In this document: positions 37,333 to 47,724 of the stretch, piece by piece
Position numbering within the stretch: the first letter of the stretch is position 1
How the letters are laid out: each line of letters begins with the position of its first letter
From: an archaeon HR01
Lineage (GTDB): Archaea > Thermoproteota > Nitrososphaeria_A > Caldarchaeales > Caldarchaeaceae
Assembly (NCBI GenBank): GCA_002898355.1
Contig: BEHD01000002.1
Location: 62,001 to 126,000 of the forward strand
Direction of reading: 5' to 3'
DNA length: 64,000 bases
Position numbers and translations under genes: made by a program
The notes under the pieces: generated by a model
Database searches by the model: none
What the model saw: only the letters and a program-made list of their open reading frames with translations
What the model was told of the DNA's origin: nothing

Positions 37333-39603
37333 ATGCTAACGGGCCAGCCTGTTAAACGTATTAACGACCGTAAATTTATCACCGGCGGTGGGACATACAC
37401 CTCTGACATATGGTTTCCCGGAATGCTCCATGTTGTCTTCGTTAGGAGCCGCATGCCCCACTCGAGGATAAAGGACGTCGTTCTGCCGGCGAGGTATGAG
37501 GGCCGTGGTGTCTATCTCTACACTTTCGAGGATGTGGGTGAGCTGGGTGAGCTGGATGTGGAGGCGGCCGACGAATACTCCAAGCCTGTATACCAGAGGG
37601 TGTTGTGCGATGGAGAGGCCAACTTCTACTTGGAGCCGTTGGCGGCTGTGGTGGCTCAGAGCAGGTGGGAGGCCTTAGATGCTGCTGAGGCTGTTGAAGT
37701 GGATTACGAGCCATTACCCGCTGTCACAGACCCTGAGAAGGCCTTAGAGCCTGACTCAGCCCTAGTACACCAACATCTGGGCAGCAACATCTACTATCAC
37801 CAGACCTTCTCCTCAGGAGATGTCGAGTCAGCCTTCCGGAAGGCCTACAAAGTGGTCAGGGTTAGGCAGCGTATTCAAAGGATTGCGCCCGTAGCCTTGG
37901 AGACAAGGGCTGTAGTGGCCAAATATGACTCGGGGAACGATTTTCTAACGGTCTGGTCTACAACACAGAACCCCCACAGGCTTAGGAGTTTCCTCGCATC
38001 ACATCTGCAGAGGAGGGAGAGCACTATAAGGGTTATAGCGCCGGATGTGGGCGGCGGCTTCGGCTCCAAACTCAGCATCTATCCGGAGGAGCTCCTTATA
38101 CCCTATCTGGCGATTAAGCATTCAAGGCCTGTGGCATGGCATGAGGCGAGAAGTGAGAATTTCACCAACACCAGCCATGGAAGGGATATGGTGGGCTATA
38201 TCGAGGCGGCTGTGGATAGCCGGGGGAAGATACTTGGGATCAAGGCACGGGTGATAGCAGATATCGGAGCATACCCCTACGGGTTCACGAGGGAGATGGC
38301 CCAGCTGGCGGTCCAGATGATAACCGGATGCTACGACATCAGAGACGTTGAGGCGGAGGTCTTTTCGGCCTACACCAACAAGGCACCCATATCACCATAC
38401 AGGGGTGCGGGAAGGCCTGAAGCATCCTACTTTATCGAGAGGACTGTAGAGAGAATCGCTAAAACGCTCCAGATGGACCCTGCCGAGGTTAGGCTGCGTA
38501 ACTTCATAGCAGGCAGCCAGTTCCCCTACAGCACCGCCATAGGCTACACATACGACACCGGAGACTATGAGAGGGCCCTCAAGAAGGTTTTGGAGGTCGC
38601 AGACTATAGGAGCCTTCGTGAAGAGCAGAAAAGGATGAGGGAGAGGGGCGTGTTGATGGGGATAGGCTTTTCATCATATGTGGAGGTCTGTACCTTCGCG
38701 GAGCAGCCGGCATCCGTCAGGGTGGCTCCCGACGGCTCAGTAACAGTTTACTCAGGAACGTCACCCCACGGCCAGGGTGACGAGACAGCTTTCGCCCAGA
38801 TAGTATCCGACATACTCGGCGTCCCCCTGGATAGGATAACCATACTCCACAGCGATACATCTCTGGGGCTTCCGGGGCAGGGTACAGCCGGTAGCTGGAC
38901 TCTGGCGTCGGGCGGGAACGCTATATTGTCGGCCTGCAAAAAGGTGCTGGAGAAGATGCGTCAAATAGCGGCCCACCTCCTAGAGGTGAGGTATGAGGAT
39001 ATAGAGTACGGGGATGGGAATTTCTACGTGAAGGATGACCCGTCGAGGAGAATGGGCTTCAAAGATGTGGCATCAGCCGCCTACAGTGTGGGTAGGCTGC
39101 CTCCAGAGATATCTCCAGGGCTTGAGGCCTCGGATTTTTACGTGCCGGAGCTGACCTTTCCATTTGGCTCCTACATCGCCGTGGTGGAGGTTGACCCGGA
39201 GACTGGGTATGTGAGGGTGAGGAAGGCTTTCATGGTGGATGACTGTGGAAGAATAGTCAACCCCCTCCTAGTTGATGGGCAGATCGTGGGTGGCGCTGTT
39301 CAGGCCTTGGGCCAGGCTCTGTATGAGGAGCTGGTCTATGGCGAGGATGGGACGTTGATAACCTCCAACCTCTCAGACTATCTCATACCCTCATCCACTG
39401 AAGCCCCAGTCTTCATCCTAGAGAAGACCACCACACCGGCCACCAACCCGCTAGGAGCCAAAGGTGTCGGAGAAGCATCTACGGTAGGCTTCACACAGGC
39501 CGTGGTGAACGCCATCGAAGATGCTGTGGGCGTCGAGATAGATGAGACCCCTGTAACACCCTACAGGCTCTGGAAAGCGATAAGAAGGAATAAACACCTT
39601 TAG
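37333..39603 (+). CDS. xanthine dehydrogenase/CO dehydrogenase-family molybdenum hydroxylase large subunit
   Basis: VIAPDVGGGFGSKLSIYPEE, PYRGAGRPEASYFIER, SPHGQGDETAFAQI, NPLGAKGVGEAST. Confidence 0.92.
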   Translation: MLTGQPVKRINDRKFITGGGTYTSDIWFPGMLHVVFVRSRMPHSRIKDVVLPARYEGRGVYLYTFEDVGELGELDVEAADEYSKPVYQRVLCDGEANFYLEPLAAVVAQSRWEALDAAEAVEVDYEPLPAVTDPEKALEPDSALVHQHLGSNIYYHQTFSSGDVESAFRKAYKVVRVRQRIQRIAPVALETRAVVAKYDSGNDFLTVWSTTQNPHRLRSFLASHLQRRESTIRVIAPDVGGGFGSKLSIYPEELLIPYLAIKHSRPVAWHEARSENFTNTSHGRDMVGYIEAAVDSRGKILGIKARVIADIGAYPYGFTREMAQLAVQMITGCYDIRDVEAEVFSAYTNKAPISPYRGAGRPEASYFIERTVERIAKTLQMDPAEVRLRNFIAGSQFPYSTAIGYTYDTGDYERALKKVLEVADYRSLREEQKRMRERGVLMGIGFSSYVEVCTFAEQPASVRVAPDGSVTVYSGTSPHGQGDETAFAQIVSDILGVPLDRITILHSDTSLGLPGQGTAGSWTLASGGNAILSACKKVLEKMRQIAAHLLEVRYEDIEYGDGNFYVKDDPSRRMGFKDVASAAYSVGRLPPEISPGLEASDFYVPELTFPFGSYIAVVEVDPETGYVRVRKAFMVDDCGRIVNPLLVDGQIVGGAVQALGQALYEELVYGEDGTLITSNLSDYLIPSSTEAPVFILEKTTTPATNPLGAKGVGEASTVGFTQAVVNAIEDAVGVEIDETPVTPYRLWKAIRRNKHL

Positions 39604-39642
39604 AGAAAGCTTATATCCATAAATCAGCCCAACGTTTTCGGG

Positions 39643-40707
39643 ATGAAAAATGAGGTTATACTTCAGTCGGTCAGCAAGTCCTACGACCGGATACAGGCGG
39701 TGAGGGATGTCTCCCTAAACATCGGAGGGAACGAGTTCTTCTCTATTCTGGGACCGAGTGGATGTGGTAAGACCACCCTTCTGAGACTTGTGGCGGGTCT
39801 TGAGTCACCTGACAGCGGCGTAATATCCATAGGTGATAGGGTTGTGAATAATCTACCGCCCCACAAGCGGGAGGTGGGGCTGGTCTTCCAGGGGACAGCC
39901 CTATTCCCCCACATGAATGTCTTCGAAAACATCGCCTTCGGCCTCAGGATGAGGTCCTACCCGAAAGGCGAGATTAGGGAGAGGGTTATGGAGGTGCTGC
40001 GGATGATGAATATGCCTCCGGAGATTTTCGCCCATAAGAGGGTGGACCAGCTGAGCGGAGGCGAGAGGCAGAGGGTGGAGATTGCCAGGTCACTAGTCTT
40101 TGAGCCCCGGGTCCTCCTCCTCGACGAGCCCCTCGGACCGCTGGACCTTAAGATAAGGCAGAAGATGCAGCAGGAGCTGAAGAGAATCCAGAGGATGGTG
40201 GGCACAACCTTCATATACGTAACCCATGACCAGACCGAGGCCCTTATAATGTCGGATAGGATAGCTGTGATGAACCGTGGAGAGGTTTTGCAGGTGGGGA
40301 CGCCTGAGGAGATATACTCGTCACCCGCCAACAAATTCGTAGCCGACTTCATCGGGGAGTCCAACCTCATAGAGGGCGAGGTGGGTGAAGACGGCCTCTT
40401 CCACATTGACGGGCTCCCACCCATCATGGTCTCGGACATGGATAAGAATTCAGGTGTGAGGGGGAGGGCGTTCCTCTGTATAAGGCCTGAGAAAATCTCC
40501 ATATATGCCGAGGCGGAGCACGACAACTCCGTATCCGGGATAGTCCTGGACAAGTCCTATGTCGGAACCCACGTCGTGTACAGGGTGGAGGTAGGTGATA
40601 GATACGTCTTCACAGTATATTCAAACACTTCGTCAAGAAGTTTCAGGTTGGGTGAGAGGATATCGCTGGGCTGGAGGTCCAGCGACGGTGTTCTGGTGAA
40701 GGGGTGA
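39643..40707 (+). CDS. potA: spermidine/putrescine-type ABC transporter ATP-binding protein
   Basis: LGPSGCGKTTLLRLVAG, LSGGERQRVEIARSL, C-terminal TOBE-like domain. Confidence 0.9.
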   Translation: MKNEVILQSVSKSYDRIQAVRDVSLNIGGNEFFSILGPSGCGKTTLLRLVAGLESPDSGVISIGDRVVNNLPPHKREVGLVFQGTALFPHMNVFENIAFGLRMRSYPKGEIRERVMEVLRMMNMPPEIFAHKRVDQLSGGERQRVEIARSLVFEPRVLLLDEPLGPLDLKIRQKMQQELKRIQRMVGTTFIYVTHDQTEALIMSDRIAVMNRGEVLQVGTPEEIYSSPANKFVADFIGESNLIEGEVGEDGLFHIDGLPPIMVSDMDKNSGVRGRAFLCIRPEKISIYAEAEHDNSVSGIVLDKSYVGTHVVYRVEVGDRYVFTVYSNTSSRSFRLGERISLGWRSSDGVLVKG

Positions 40708-41572
40708 TGCATCCCTGAAGAAAATAGGTGGGAGGAATCTGGCCATAATACTGGCGCCGCCTGCCATCTTCTACCTCATATTCTTCATCCTTCCCTTCCT
40801 AAACACGGTGGCCGTCAGCTTCGGCGTCATCCTACCCAGCCAGTCCCAGATAGTGCGTGGGGAGGTTTTCACCCTATCATATTATCAGCAGGCCTTGGAC
40901 CCGCTCTTCCTAAAAATACTAGCCCGCTCTCTCCTACTTGCCCTCTCCACGACGGTAGCCTGCATTTTAATCGGGTATCCCGCAGCCTACTACATAGCCT
41001 TCAAAGGTGGCAGATACAAGAACCTCCTACTCCTCCTCTTCATCCTCCCGCTGTGGGTTACATTCCTTCTGAGGGGATACGCACTTCTCACCCTACTAGG
41101 CCCCGAGGGCGTCCTAAACTCCATCCTCCTCAACCTTGGACTCATCAGAGAACCCCTCTACATGATCTACAACGAGTTCGCAGTCTTGCAGGGAATGGTA
41201 TATGGATACCTGCCCTTCATGATACTGCCCCTCTACGCCAGCCTCGAGAAAGTGAGGAAGATCTACATAGAGGCATCCCGTGTGATGGGTGCGTCCAGCC
41301 TCAAAGCCTTCTGGAAGATAACCCTACCCCTAAGCCGGCCAGGCCTCGTGGCAGGCTCCCTCCTCACCTTCATCCCCGCTGCAGGCGAATTCATAATCCC
41401 CTCATTCCTCGGAGGACCCTCAGAGGTTTACATCGGCACCATGATATACTCAGCCTTTATCAGCGCCCGGAACTGGAACTGGGGGGCTGCGCTCTCCATG
41501 GTCTACATAGTGATGATACTGGTGGGCGTGCTCCTTTACATGAAGTATTCGAGGGAGGAGTTGAGGATTTGA
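40707..41572 (+). CDS. potB: ABC transporter permease, PotB-like, with apparent frameshift near the start
   Basis: TM1 (LAIILAPPAIFYLIFFILPFL) lies upstream of the called start 40808; ATG at 40707 needs -1 shift at CCC (MHP-LKKIGGRNLAI...). EASRVMGASSLKAFWKITLPLSRPGL = EAA loop. Confidence 0.85.
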
Positions 41573-42348
41573 GACGGCTAGGTGACTTAGCCCTGAAGGT
41601 CTACGTAGCCCTAGTCCTCGCAGTCCTCTACATCCCCCTCTTTGCGATGGCGGCCGCATCCTTCAACCATGGGAGGTCGCTGCTGAGATGGGAGGGCTTG
41701 TCACTGGAATGGTATTTGAGGGCCTTAACCAACGATAGAATCCTGACAGCCCTCCTGAACAGCTTCTGGGTGGCCTCGGCTGTATCTCTCCTGGCTGTGG
41801 GTCTAGCCCTCCTGGCCGCCATCTCTGTTGATAAGCTATCATCCCGCATCAGAACATCCCTCCACAACATCTTCTATCTCTCGATTATTGTTCCGGAGAT
41901 TGCCGAAGCCTTAACCCTGGCGGTTTTCTTCATCTCGGTAAACGCCCCCCTAGGCTCGGCGACGGTGGTGTTGGGGCATCTGGTATGGTTTCCCCTCGTG
42001 TATGTAGTATTGAGGGCCCGGATGGCCGGCCTCCCACCCACATACGAGGAGGCGGCTAGAGTGCTGGGGGCTTCAGGCTTCAGGACATTCTTCCACGTAA
42101 CACTACCCCTTCTGGGCCCGGGGATTGTAACAGGCGGCCTCCTCATCTTCACCTGGTCCTGGGACAGCTTCATCAAAACCCAGTTCACCAGGGGTCCTGG
42201 TTTCGAGACCCTTCCCGTCTATATATGGAACGCAGTGGGCGGACGTGGGCGTGGTCTCTCTCCGGAGGTCAACGCGGTAGCAACCCTATCCATCATCGTC
42301 TCAATAGTTCTGGCAGTACTCTACTCAAGGTATAGGAGCAGGCTATGA
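41569..42348 (+). CDS. potC: ABC transporter permease, PotC-like
   Basis: TTG start overlapping potB stop (LRRLGDLALKVYVALVLAVLYIPLF); EEAARVLGASGFRTFFHVTLPLLGPGI. The ORF-track start 41053 is out of frame with real potB and spurious. Confidence 0.88.
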   Translation: MRRLGDLALKVYVALVLAVLYIPLFAMAAASFNHGRSLLRWEGLSLEWYLRALTNDRILTALLNSFWVASAVSLLAVGLALLAAISVDKLSSRIRTSLHNIFYLSIIVPEIAEALTLAVFFISVNAPLGSATVVLGHLVWFPLVYVVLRARMAGLPPTYEEAARVLGASGFRTFFHVTLPLLGPGIVTGGLLIFTWSWDSFIKTQFTRGPGFETLPVYIWNAVGGRGRGLSPEVNAVATLSIIVSIVLAVLYSRYRSRL

Positions 42349-43536
42349 GGCCAGAATCTCAAGCCACGCCCTAGTCAGCATCTCCTTCTGCTCCGGGGTT
42401 CTGTTAAGCCACATCTCATGTCTATCTATAACTTCAGGGGGAGGATAGATGCTTTCATCATTTTTAACGTCTTCAGGTAGCATCTCGTAGGCGAGGCTGT
42501 TGGGGGTGGCCAAGCTGTTGAAGAGAACGTGTGCGACCTGGACGGCTGGCTCAAGCATGTAGTTTATGAAGGCGTAGGCCGCCTCCACGTTCTGAGCCGA
42601 TTTGGGAATCACTAGCGAGTCCTCCCATATCTCAGCCCCCTCCCGGGCCGCAACATACTCCACATTATTGGTGGAGTCCTGCCAAGTCCATGACTCGCTC
42701 ACCCAGAACCTGTCCTCGGCAAGTCCTGGGATGTACTCGGATGGCCCTGCATAGGTGGCCAGATAGGGCTTCTGCTGAATCATCACCTCCTTGGCCTCTT
42801 CGACGTTTTCAGGTGTTATGTCGTTGATTGATTTTCCGAGGATTGTCTTGATAACCACGGGGATGGTTTCGACGCCTCCCGGTATCATGGTGGCCCGTCT
42901 AACTCCGTCTCTGGGGCTGTATTTGGGTAGGAAGTGGTCGAAGTCGAAGAGGGAGTCTCTGAAGCCTGTAGGCCAGTCCTCCTCCGCAATCCTATCGGTT
43001 CTGAAGGAGATTCCGGTGGTCCCCATCTCCACAGGTACGGAGAACCTGCGTTGTGGGTCGAAGGGTGGTGAGAGGATGTTTTTGATGAATCCTGTGAAGG
43101 CATATCTTTTGAAGTTGGGTATGCGGTCCAGGTCTAGCTCCAGAAGATATTTCTCATGCTCCTCCCGAGTTAGGCCACCCATCGTGACCGAGGTCACGTC
43201 ATAGGGCATCTGCCCCGTGAGAAGTTTGGCGAAGACCTCATCGCTGGACTCGAAGGTGTCGAAGATGACCCTTATCCCAGTCTTCTCCTCGAAGAAGGTT
43301 ATCAGCTGTTCCGGAATCGTCTCAGACCAGAAATATATCCTCACCTCCCTGTCCCTTATCTCATACTGGGCCAGCTTCTCCCTCAGATCCCTGATCTCCG
43401 CCTCCAGACCGGCCACAACATCCCTGGACACTCCTCCCGTGGAAGACCCTAGGACGTAGCCTCCTGCAACCCCTGCAATCGCTCCTGCGACCGCTGCGCC
43501 CACCGTTTTGAAGAAGGACCTGCGACCTCCCGCCAT
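42343..43536 (-). CDS. potD: Tat-exported spermidine/putrescine-type substrate-binding protein, PotD-like
   Basis: GGRRSFFKTVGAAVAGAIAG Tat signal; IYFWSETIPEQLITFFEEKTGIRV...YDVTSVTM. Confidence 0.88.
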   Translation of the reverse strand: MAGGRRSFFKTVGAAVAGAIAGVAGGYVLGSSTGGVSRDVVAGLEAEIRDLREKLAQYEIRDREVRIYFWSETIPEQLITFFEEKTGIRVIFDTFESSDEVFAKLLTGQMPYDVTSVTMGGLTREEHEKYLLELDLDRIPNFKRYAFTGFIKNILSPPFDPQRRFSVPVEMGTTGISFRTDRIAEEDWPTGFRDSLFDFDHFLPKYSPRDGVRRATMIPGGVETIPVVIKTILGKSINDITPENVEEAKEVMIQQKPYLATYAGPSEYIPGLAEDRFWVSESWTWQDSTNNVEYVAAREGAEIWEDSLVIPKSAQNVEAAYAFINYMLEPAVQVAHVLFNSLATPNSLAYEMLPEDVKNDESIYPPPEVIDRHEMWLNRTPEQKEMLTRAWLEILAS

Positions 43537-43719
43537 ACGAATATCCTAAAATAGTGAGTCCAATGTCAAATAAATCTTTTCCTGGAAGAGATACGATTAA
43601 ATACTTAAAAAAACACGCAATTTAAATATTCTACGTATTAAGTTGTTTTCTGACATTTATATCCAGAAAAAGATATTTTCCACCAAAAAGTTATATCCAC
43701 CGCCCCCCACATCTAAGAC

Positions 43720-45057
43720 ATGGCCGTGGAGACTCAAATCAATAACACCTTAATGAGGCATGGGAAGAGTCTGGAATATCTCGCCAGTGCTAGAAATCTG
43801 ATCCCGTCAGGTGTCTCATCCCTTATGCGGGTGATGACACCTTATCCTATCGTAGCCTCCCATGCCAGCGGCTCGAGGCTCTGGGACATAGATGGCAACT
43901 GCTACATCGACTATCTCCTCGGGTTTGGAGCCCTCATCAACGGCCACAGCCATCCCAAGATAGTTGAAGCCGTCGTGCGGCAGGCCGAGAAACTCCTTCT
44001 GGCGGGGACGCCCTTGGAGCTGGAGTATGAGGTGGCCAAGAAGATAGCGAAGATGGTCCCCAACGCCGAGAGAGTTTTGTTCACCACCTCGGGCACCGAG
44101 GCCACCATGGAGGCGATAAGGATAGCGAGGGCTGTAACCGGAAAAACCAAGATATTGAAATTTGAGGGGGCGTACCATGGACACCATGACTACGTCCTCT
44201 GGAATGTCGACTCCTACAGCCCGGGCCTGGAGATTAACCCATACCACCTACCCGGCTATCCGGGAATCCCCTCGGTGGTGAGCAGAACAGTCCTTATAGC
44301 TCCGTGGAACCAGCCCGACATCGTCAGGAGAATTGTGAGGCGTAACCGCAGCTCTTTGGCAGCCATAATTGCGGAACCCATCATGGCCAACTGCGGCGTC
44401 ATAATGCCCAAGGAGGGCTTCTTAAAGGAGCTGAGGGAGATAGCCGACGAATACGAGGCCCTCCTCATCTTCGACGAGGTCTTGACAGGCTTTAGGATAG
44501 CCCCCGGAGGTGCCCAGGAGTATTTCGGCGTCAAACCCCACCTCGCCACCTTCGGAAAGGCTTTGGGAGGCGGTGTACCCATAGCAGCCATAACCGGGGA
44601 CGCAGAAATCCTCGACAACGTGGCGCCTGGGAGGATTGGGTTCGGTGGGACCTACAACGCCCACCCGCTAGCTCTGGCAGGCGCCGCCGCAAACCTAGAC
44701 CTCCTCATGAGGAATGAGTATGAGGCATTCAGGAAGTTATACGAGGTGGGGGAGAGGCTGATAAGAGGCCTCCGGGATGTTATAGAGGATTCGAGGGTAT
44801 CGGCGATCATACAGGGCTTAGGCCCTATGTTCCAGGTTTTCTTCACAGAGCTCCCCGAGATAACTAACAGCCGTCAGACCGTGGAGGGTGTGGATAAACA
44901 AGCCTTCACCCGTTGGCAGAACAACCTGTTGAGAAACGGCGTCCTAATCCACTCCTCATGGTTTGAGAGAATAACCATATCAACCCAGCACACACTGGAA
45001 GATGTGGACAAGACGGTTGAGGCAGCCCAGATATCCTTCAAGGCCTTGGGAAGTTAG
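43720..45057 (+). CDS. glutamate-1-semialdehyde aminomutase-like class III aminotransferase
   Basis: FTTSGTEATMEAIRIARAVTGKTKILKFEGAYHGHHD; LIFDEVLTGFR; TFGKALGGGVPIAA. Confidence 0.88.
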   Translation: MAVETQINNTLMRHGKSLEYLASARNLIPSGVSSLMRVMTPYPIVASHASGSRLWDIDGNCYIDYLLGFGALINGHSHPKIVEAVVRQAEKLLLAGTPLELEYEVAKKIAKMVPNAERVLFTTSGTEATMEAIRIARAVTGKTKILKFEGAYHGHHDYVLWNVDSYSPGLEINPYHLPGYPGIPSVVSRTVLIAPWNQPDIVRRIVRRNRSSLAAIIAEPIMANCGVIMPKEGFLKELREIADEYEALLIFDEVLTGFRIAPGGAQEYFGVKPHLATFGKALGGGVPIAAITGDAEILDNVAPGRIGFGGTYNAHPLALAGAAANLDLLMRNEYEAFRKLYEVGERLIRGLRDVIEDSRVSAIIQGLGPMFQVFFTELPEITNSRQTVEGVDKQAFTRWQNNLLRNGVLIHSSWFERITISTQHTLEDVDKTVEAAQISFKALGS

Positions 45058-45063
45058 GATGGT

Positions 45064-46233
45064 ATGAGGCTGGCGGTTTTAGGAGGGGCAGGCCTGACAG
45101 GACAGTGTATAGTGAGGATACTGTCGGCCTCCAGAGATGTCGAGGAGGTTGTGGTATGTGACATCAGCAGGGAAAAGCTGGAAAAACTCTCTGAACAACT
45201 CGACAGCGGGAAGATAGAAACATTCCAGGTTGATGTAAGGGATGTGGAGAAGACAGCAAAGGCGGTAGCCGGCGTTGATGTTGTCGTAAACGCTGTCCAG
45301 TACTACTTCAACTTGGAGGTGATGAAGGCTGCCTTGAAGGCTGGAGCCCACTACCTAGACCTTGGAGGCCTATACCACATGACCCTACGGCAGCTGGAGT
45401 TCAGCCAGCAGTTTAGAGACGCCGGATTAGCAGCCATCATCGGGTTGGGAGCCCAGCCAGGCATATCCAACATTATGGCAAGGCTCGCATGCGAGAACCT
45501 CGATAAGGTAACATCAATCACAATACGTGATGGGTATAGAGATCTTTCAGCCTCATCAGGGTTTAGGGTTACATGGTCTCTACAGACGCTGATGGATGAG
45601 ATGGTGATGGATGCCATCATCTACGAAGACGGTGAGCTAAGGGCAGTACCGGCTCTGAGCCGGTGGGAGGAGGTATCCTTCCCCGAGCCTGTGGGGCCGA
45701 TGAGGACCTATGTGACCATCCACTCCGAGGTGGCCACCCTCCCCACTTCTTTCAGAGATAAGGGGTTGAGGAGATGTGACTGGATGGAGGGGGGAGAGGA
45801 CCTTCTAAAGCTCAAGTTTCTGGCAGACCTAGGGTTCGGCCTCACCGAGATTGAGGCGGCCGGCTCCAAGCTCAGGCCTAGAGCCTTCTTGGCGGACCTG
45901 CTGGAGTCTAGGGGGTTGGTGGGCTATAGCTCCGGTGAGACGCCCAACGACTGGGAGGTGACGAGGGTTGTGGTGGAGGGTGAGCGTCTTGGGGCAAGGA
46001 GTGTGTGGGTCCTGGATGCGGTGATTCCGCCGAAGCCTGAGTGGGGGATGAGCTGCTCCCAATACGGTGTAGGTGTCCCAGCAGCCCTCGGAGCATTGAT
46101 GCTTGCCGGCGGGGAGATAGAGGGTAGTGGTGTCCTACCGCCAGAGAGATGCGTCGACCCACAAAAATTTATAGAAAGGCTGGGGAAGTATGGGGTGAAG
46201 GTGAGGCTGAATAGGAGCGAGGACCTTAACTAG
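45064..46233 (+). CDS. saccharopine dehydrogenase-like protein (second copy)
   Basis: MRLAVLGGAGLTGQCIVRILS...VVVNAVQYYFNLEVMKAALKAGAHYLDLGG...GAQPGISN. Confidence 0.88.
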   Translation: MRLAVLGGAGLTGQCIVRILSASRDVEEVVVCDISREKLEKLSEQLDSGKIETFQVDVRDVEKTAKAVAGVDVVVNAVQYYFNLEVMKAALKAGAHYLDLGGLYHMTLRQLEFSQQFRDAGLAAIIGLGAQPGISNIMARLACENLDKVTSITIRDGYRDLSASSGFRVTWSLQTLMDEMVMDAIIYEDGELRAVPALSRWEEVSFPEPVGPMRTYVTIHSEVATLPTSFRDKGLRRCDWMEGGEDLLKLKFLADLGFGLTEIEAAGSKLRPRAFLADLLESRGLVGYSSGETPNDWEVTRVVVEGERLGARSVWVLDAVIPPKPEWGMSCSQYGVGVPAALGALMLAGGEIEGSGVLPPERCVDPQKFIERLGKYGVKVRLNRSEDLN

Positions 46234-47642
46234 AGAACCTCCTCCACGGATATCTTGGGCGTGCCCCTCCTGATTTCGGGGACAGCCTTCTTCATGGCCT
46301 CCAAGGCATCTTCGATATCTTGTTCGCTATGCTGTGTCGAGATTGTCCACTGCTCGTCATACCCCAGCGCCTGCGGAATAACGCCGTGATTCACCATGGC
46401 TACAACCCATGAATACCACCTCCCGAAATCGTTCAACCTTACAAAGTCCCGCCAATTCCTTACCCTCTTATCGGTGAAGTAGACCGTCCCACTGTTGGCG
46501 AAGGTGGCTATGTTGAACTTGATACCCGCATCCGACAAGATGTCAGAGTATCCCGACGCCAGCTTATCGCTGAGGTCTTGACATCTTCTCAGGGCTTCCT
46601 CGGTGAGGATTTCCCTCAATGTGATATATGCGGCCGATACCGAGAGTATGTTGGAGTTGAAGGTTCCCCCATGGGCTGTCTTCTTCGGGCCTATCGTCTC
46701 CATTATCTCCCTTCCTGCGAGAACGGCTGATAAGGGATAGCCGCCGGCTATAGCCTTGGCCACCACGATTATATCCGCCCTAACGCCGCACCAGTCCTGC
46801 ACACCTCTAAACATCTTCCCACCCGTCTTCACCTCGTCAAAGATTAGGAGGGAGTTGTACTCGTCGGCCAGCTCCCTCAACCCCTTGATAAACTCGATAT
46901 CGGGCACGACAACACCCATATTCATGGCCACAGGCTCCAGGATGATGCCTCCCACCTCGTTGCCATATTCCCGCATCAGCTTCTCCACACCATCCAAGTC
47001 GTTGTAGGACGCAACCAGGGTGTATTCTTTCAGAGACTCTGGATATCCCCATGAGGCTGGGACAGGCAGTGGCGAGGATTGGTGGCCGGCCCTATAGATG
47101 TCGGGCTTGACGCTAACCATAACCATCTCATGGGAGCCGTGAAAACATCCTTCAAACTTGAGGATTTTAGGCCTGCCCGTGAAAGCCCTGGCCAGCCTAA
47201 CTGCCAGCAGGGTCCCCTCCAGTCCCGTGGTGGAGAACCTTACCATGTCATAGCCATAACGTGACGTGATAAGTTTAGCCAGCAGGACAGACCTCTCAGT
47301 CTCGAAACCGTAGATGGTGCCTTCCTCTATAACGTTTCTCAGCTCCTCCACAAGTCTCGGATGGGCGTGGCCTACACCCAAAGCCCCAAAGGCCATGTTA
47401 AAGTCGATATACTCGTTGCCGTCAGCATCCCATATCCTAGAGCCCCTACCCCTCCTCATGAAGAGGGGGTATGGGTCGAAGATTCTCCAGTTGCTGTGGA
47501 CACCATAGGGTGTATATCTCAAGGCCTCATGATACAGCATCCTCGAGCTCTTTGTCTTCTCCGAAAACTGGCTGGCTGAAGGGGCTTCGGGATACATACG
47601 GCACTGAAGGGCCTTATCACGCATATAAGCGTTTATCGGCAT
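46230..47642 (-). CDS. class III aminotransferase, GSAM-like (second copy)
   Basis: FSTTGLEGTLLAVRLARAFTGRPKILKFEGCFHGSHE; LIFDEVKTGGKM; VVAKAIAGGYPLSA. Confidence 0.88.
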   Translation of the reverse strand: MPINAYMRDKALQCRMYPEAPSASQFSEKTKSSRMLYHEALRYTPYGVHSNWRIFDPYPLFMRRGRGSRIWDADGNEYIDFNMAFGALGVGHAHPRLVEELRNVIEEGTIYGFETERSVLLAKLITSRYGYDMVRFSTTGLEGTLLAVRLARAFTGRPKILKFEGCFHGSHEMVMVSVKPDIYRAGHQSSPLPVPASWGYPESLKEYTLVASYNDLDGVEKLMREYGNEVGGIILEPVAMNMGVVVPDIEFIKGLRELADEYNSLLIFDEVKTGGKMFRGVQDWCGVRADIIVVAKAIAGGYPLSAVLAGREIMETIGPKKTAHGGTFNSNILSVSAAYITLREILTEEALRRCQDLSDKLASGYSDILSDAGIKFNIATFANSGTVYFTDKRVRNWRDFVRLNDFGRWYSWVVAMVNHGVIPQALGYDEQWTISTQHSEQDIEDALEAMKKAVPEIRRGTPKISVEEVL

Positions 47643-47724
47643 CCCTGCAATGTTTTAAGGGCTGATGGCAAGATATAGGCTCTGGACGATGTACTATGGC
47701 TTGTTGTTGAGACGGCTGCGGCTC

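Noticed and set aside
41053-41568. N-terminal extension of the 431-aa ORF (GYIPSEGIRTSHPTRPRGRPKLHP...)
   Set aside because: Out-of-frame reading of potB; real potC starts at the TTG overlapping the potB stop.
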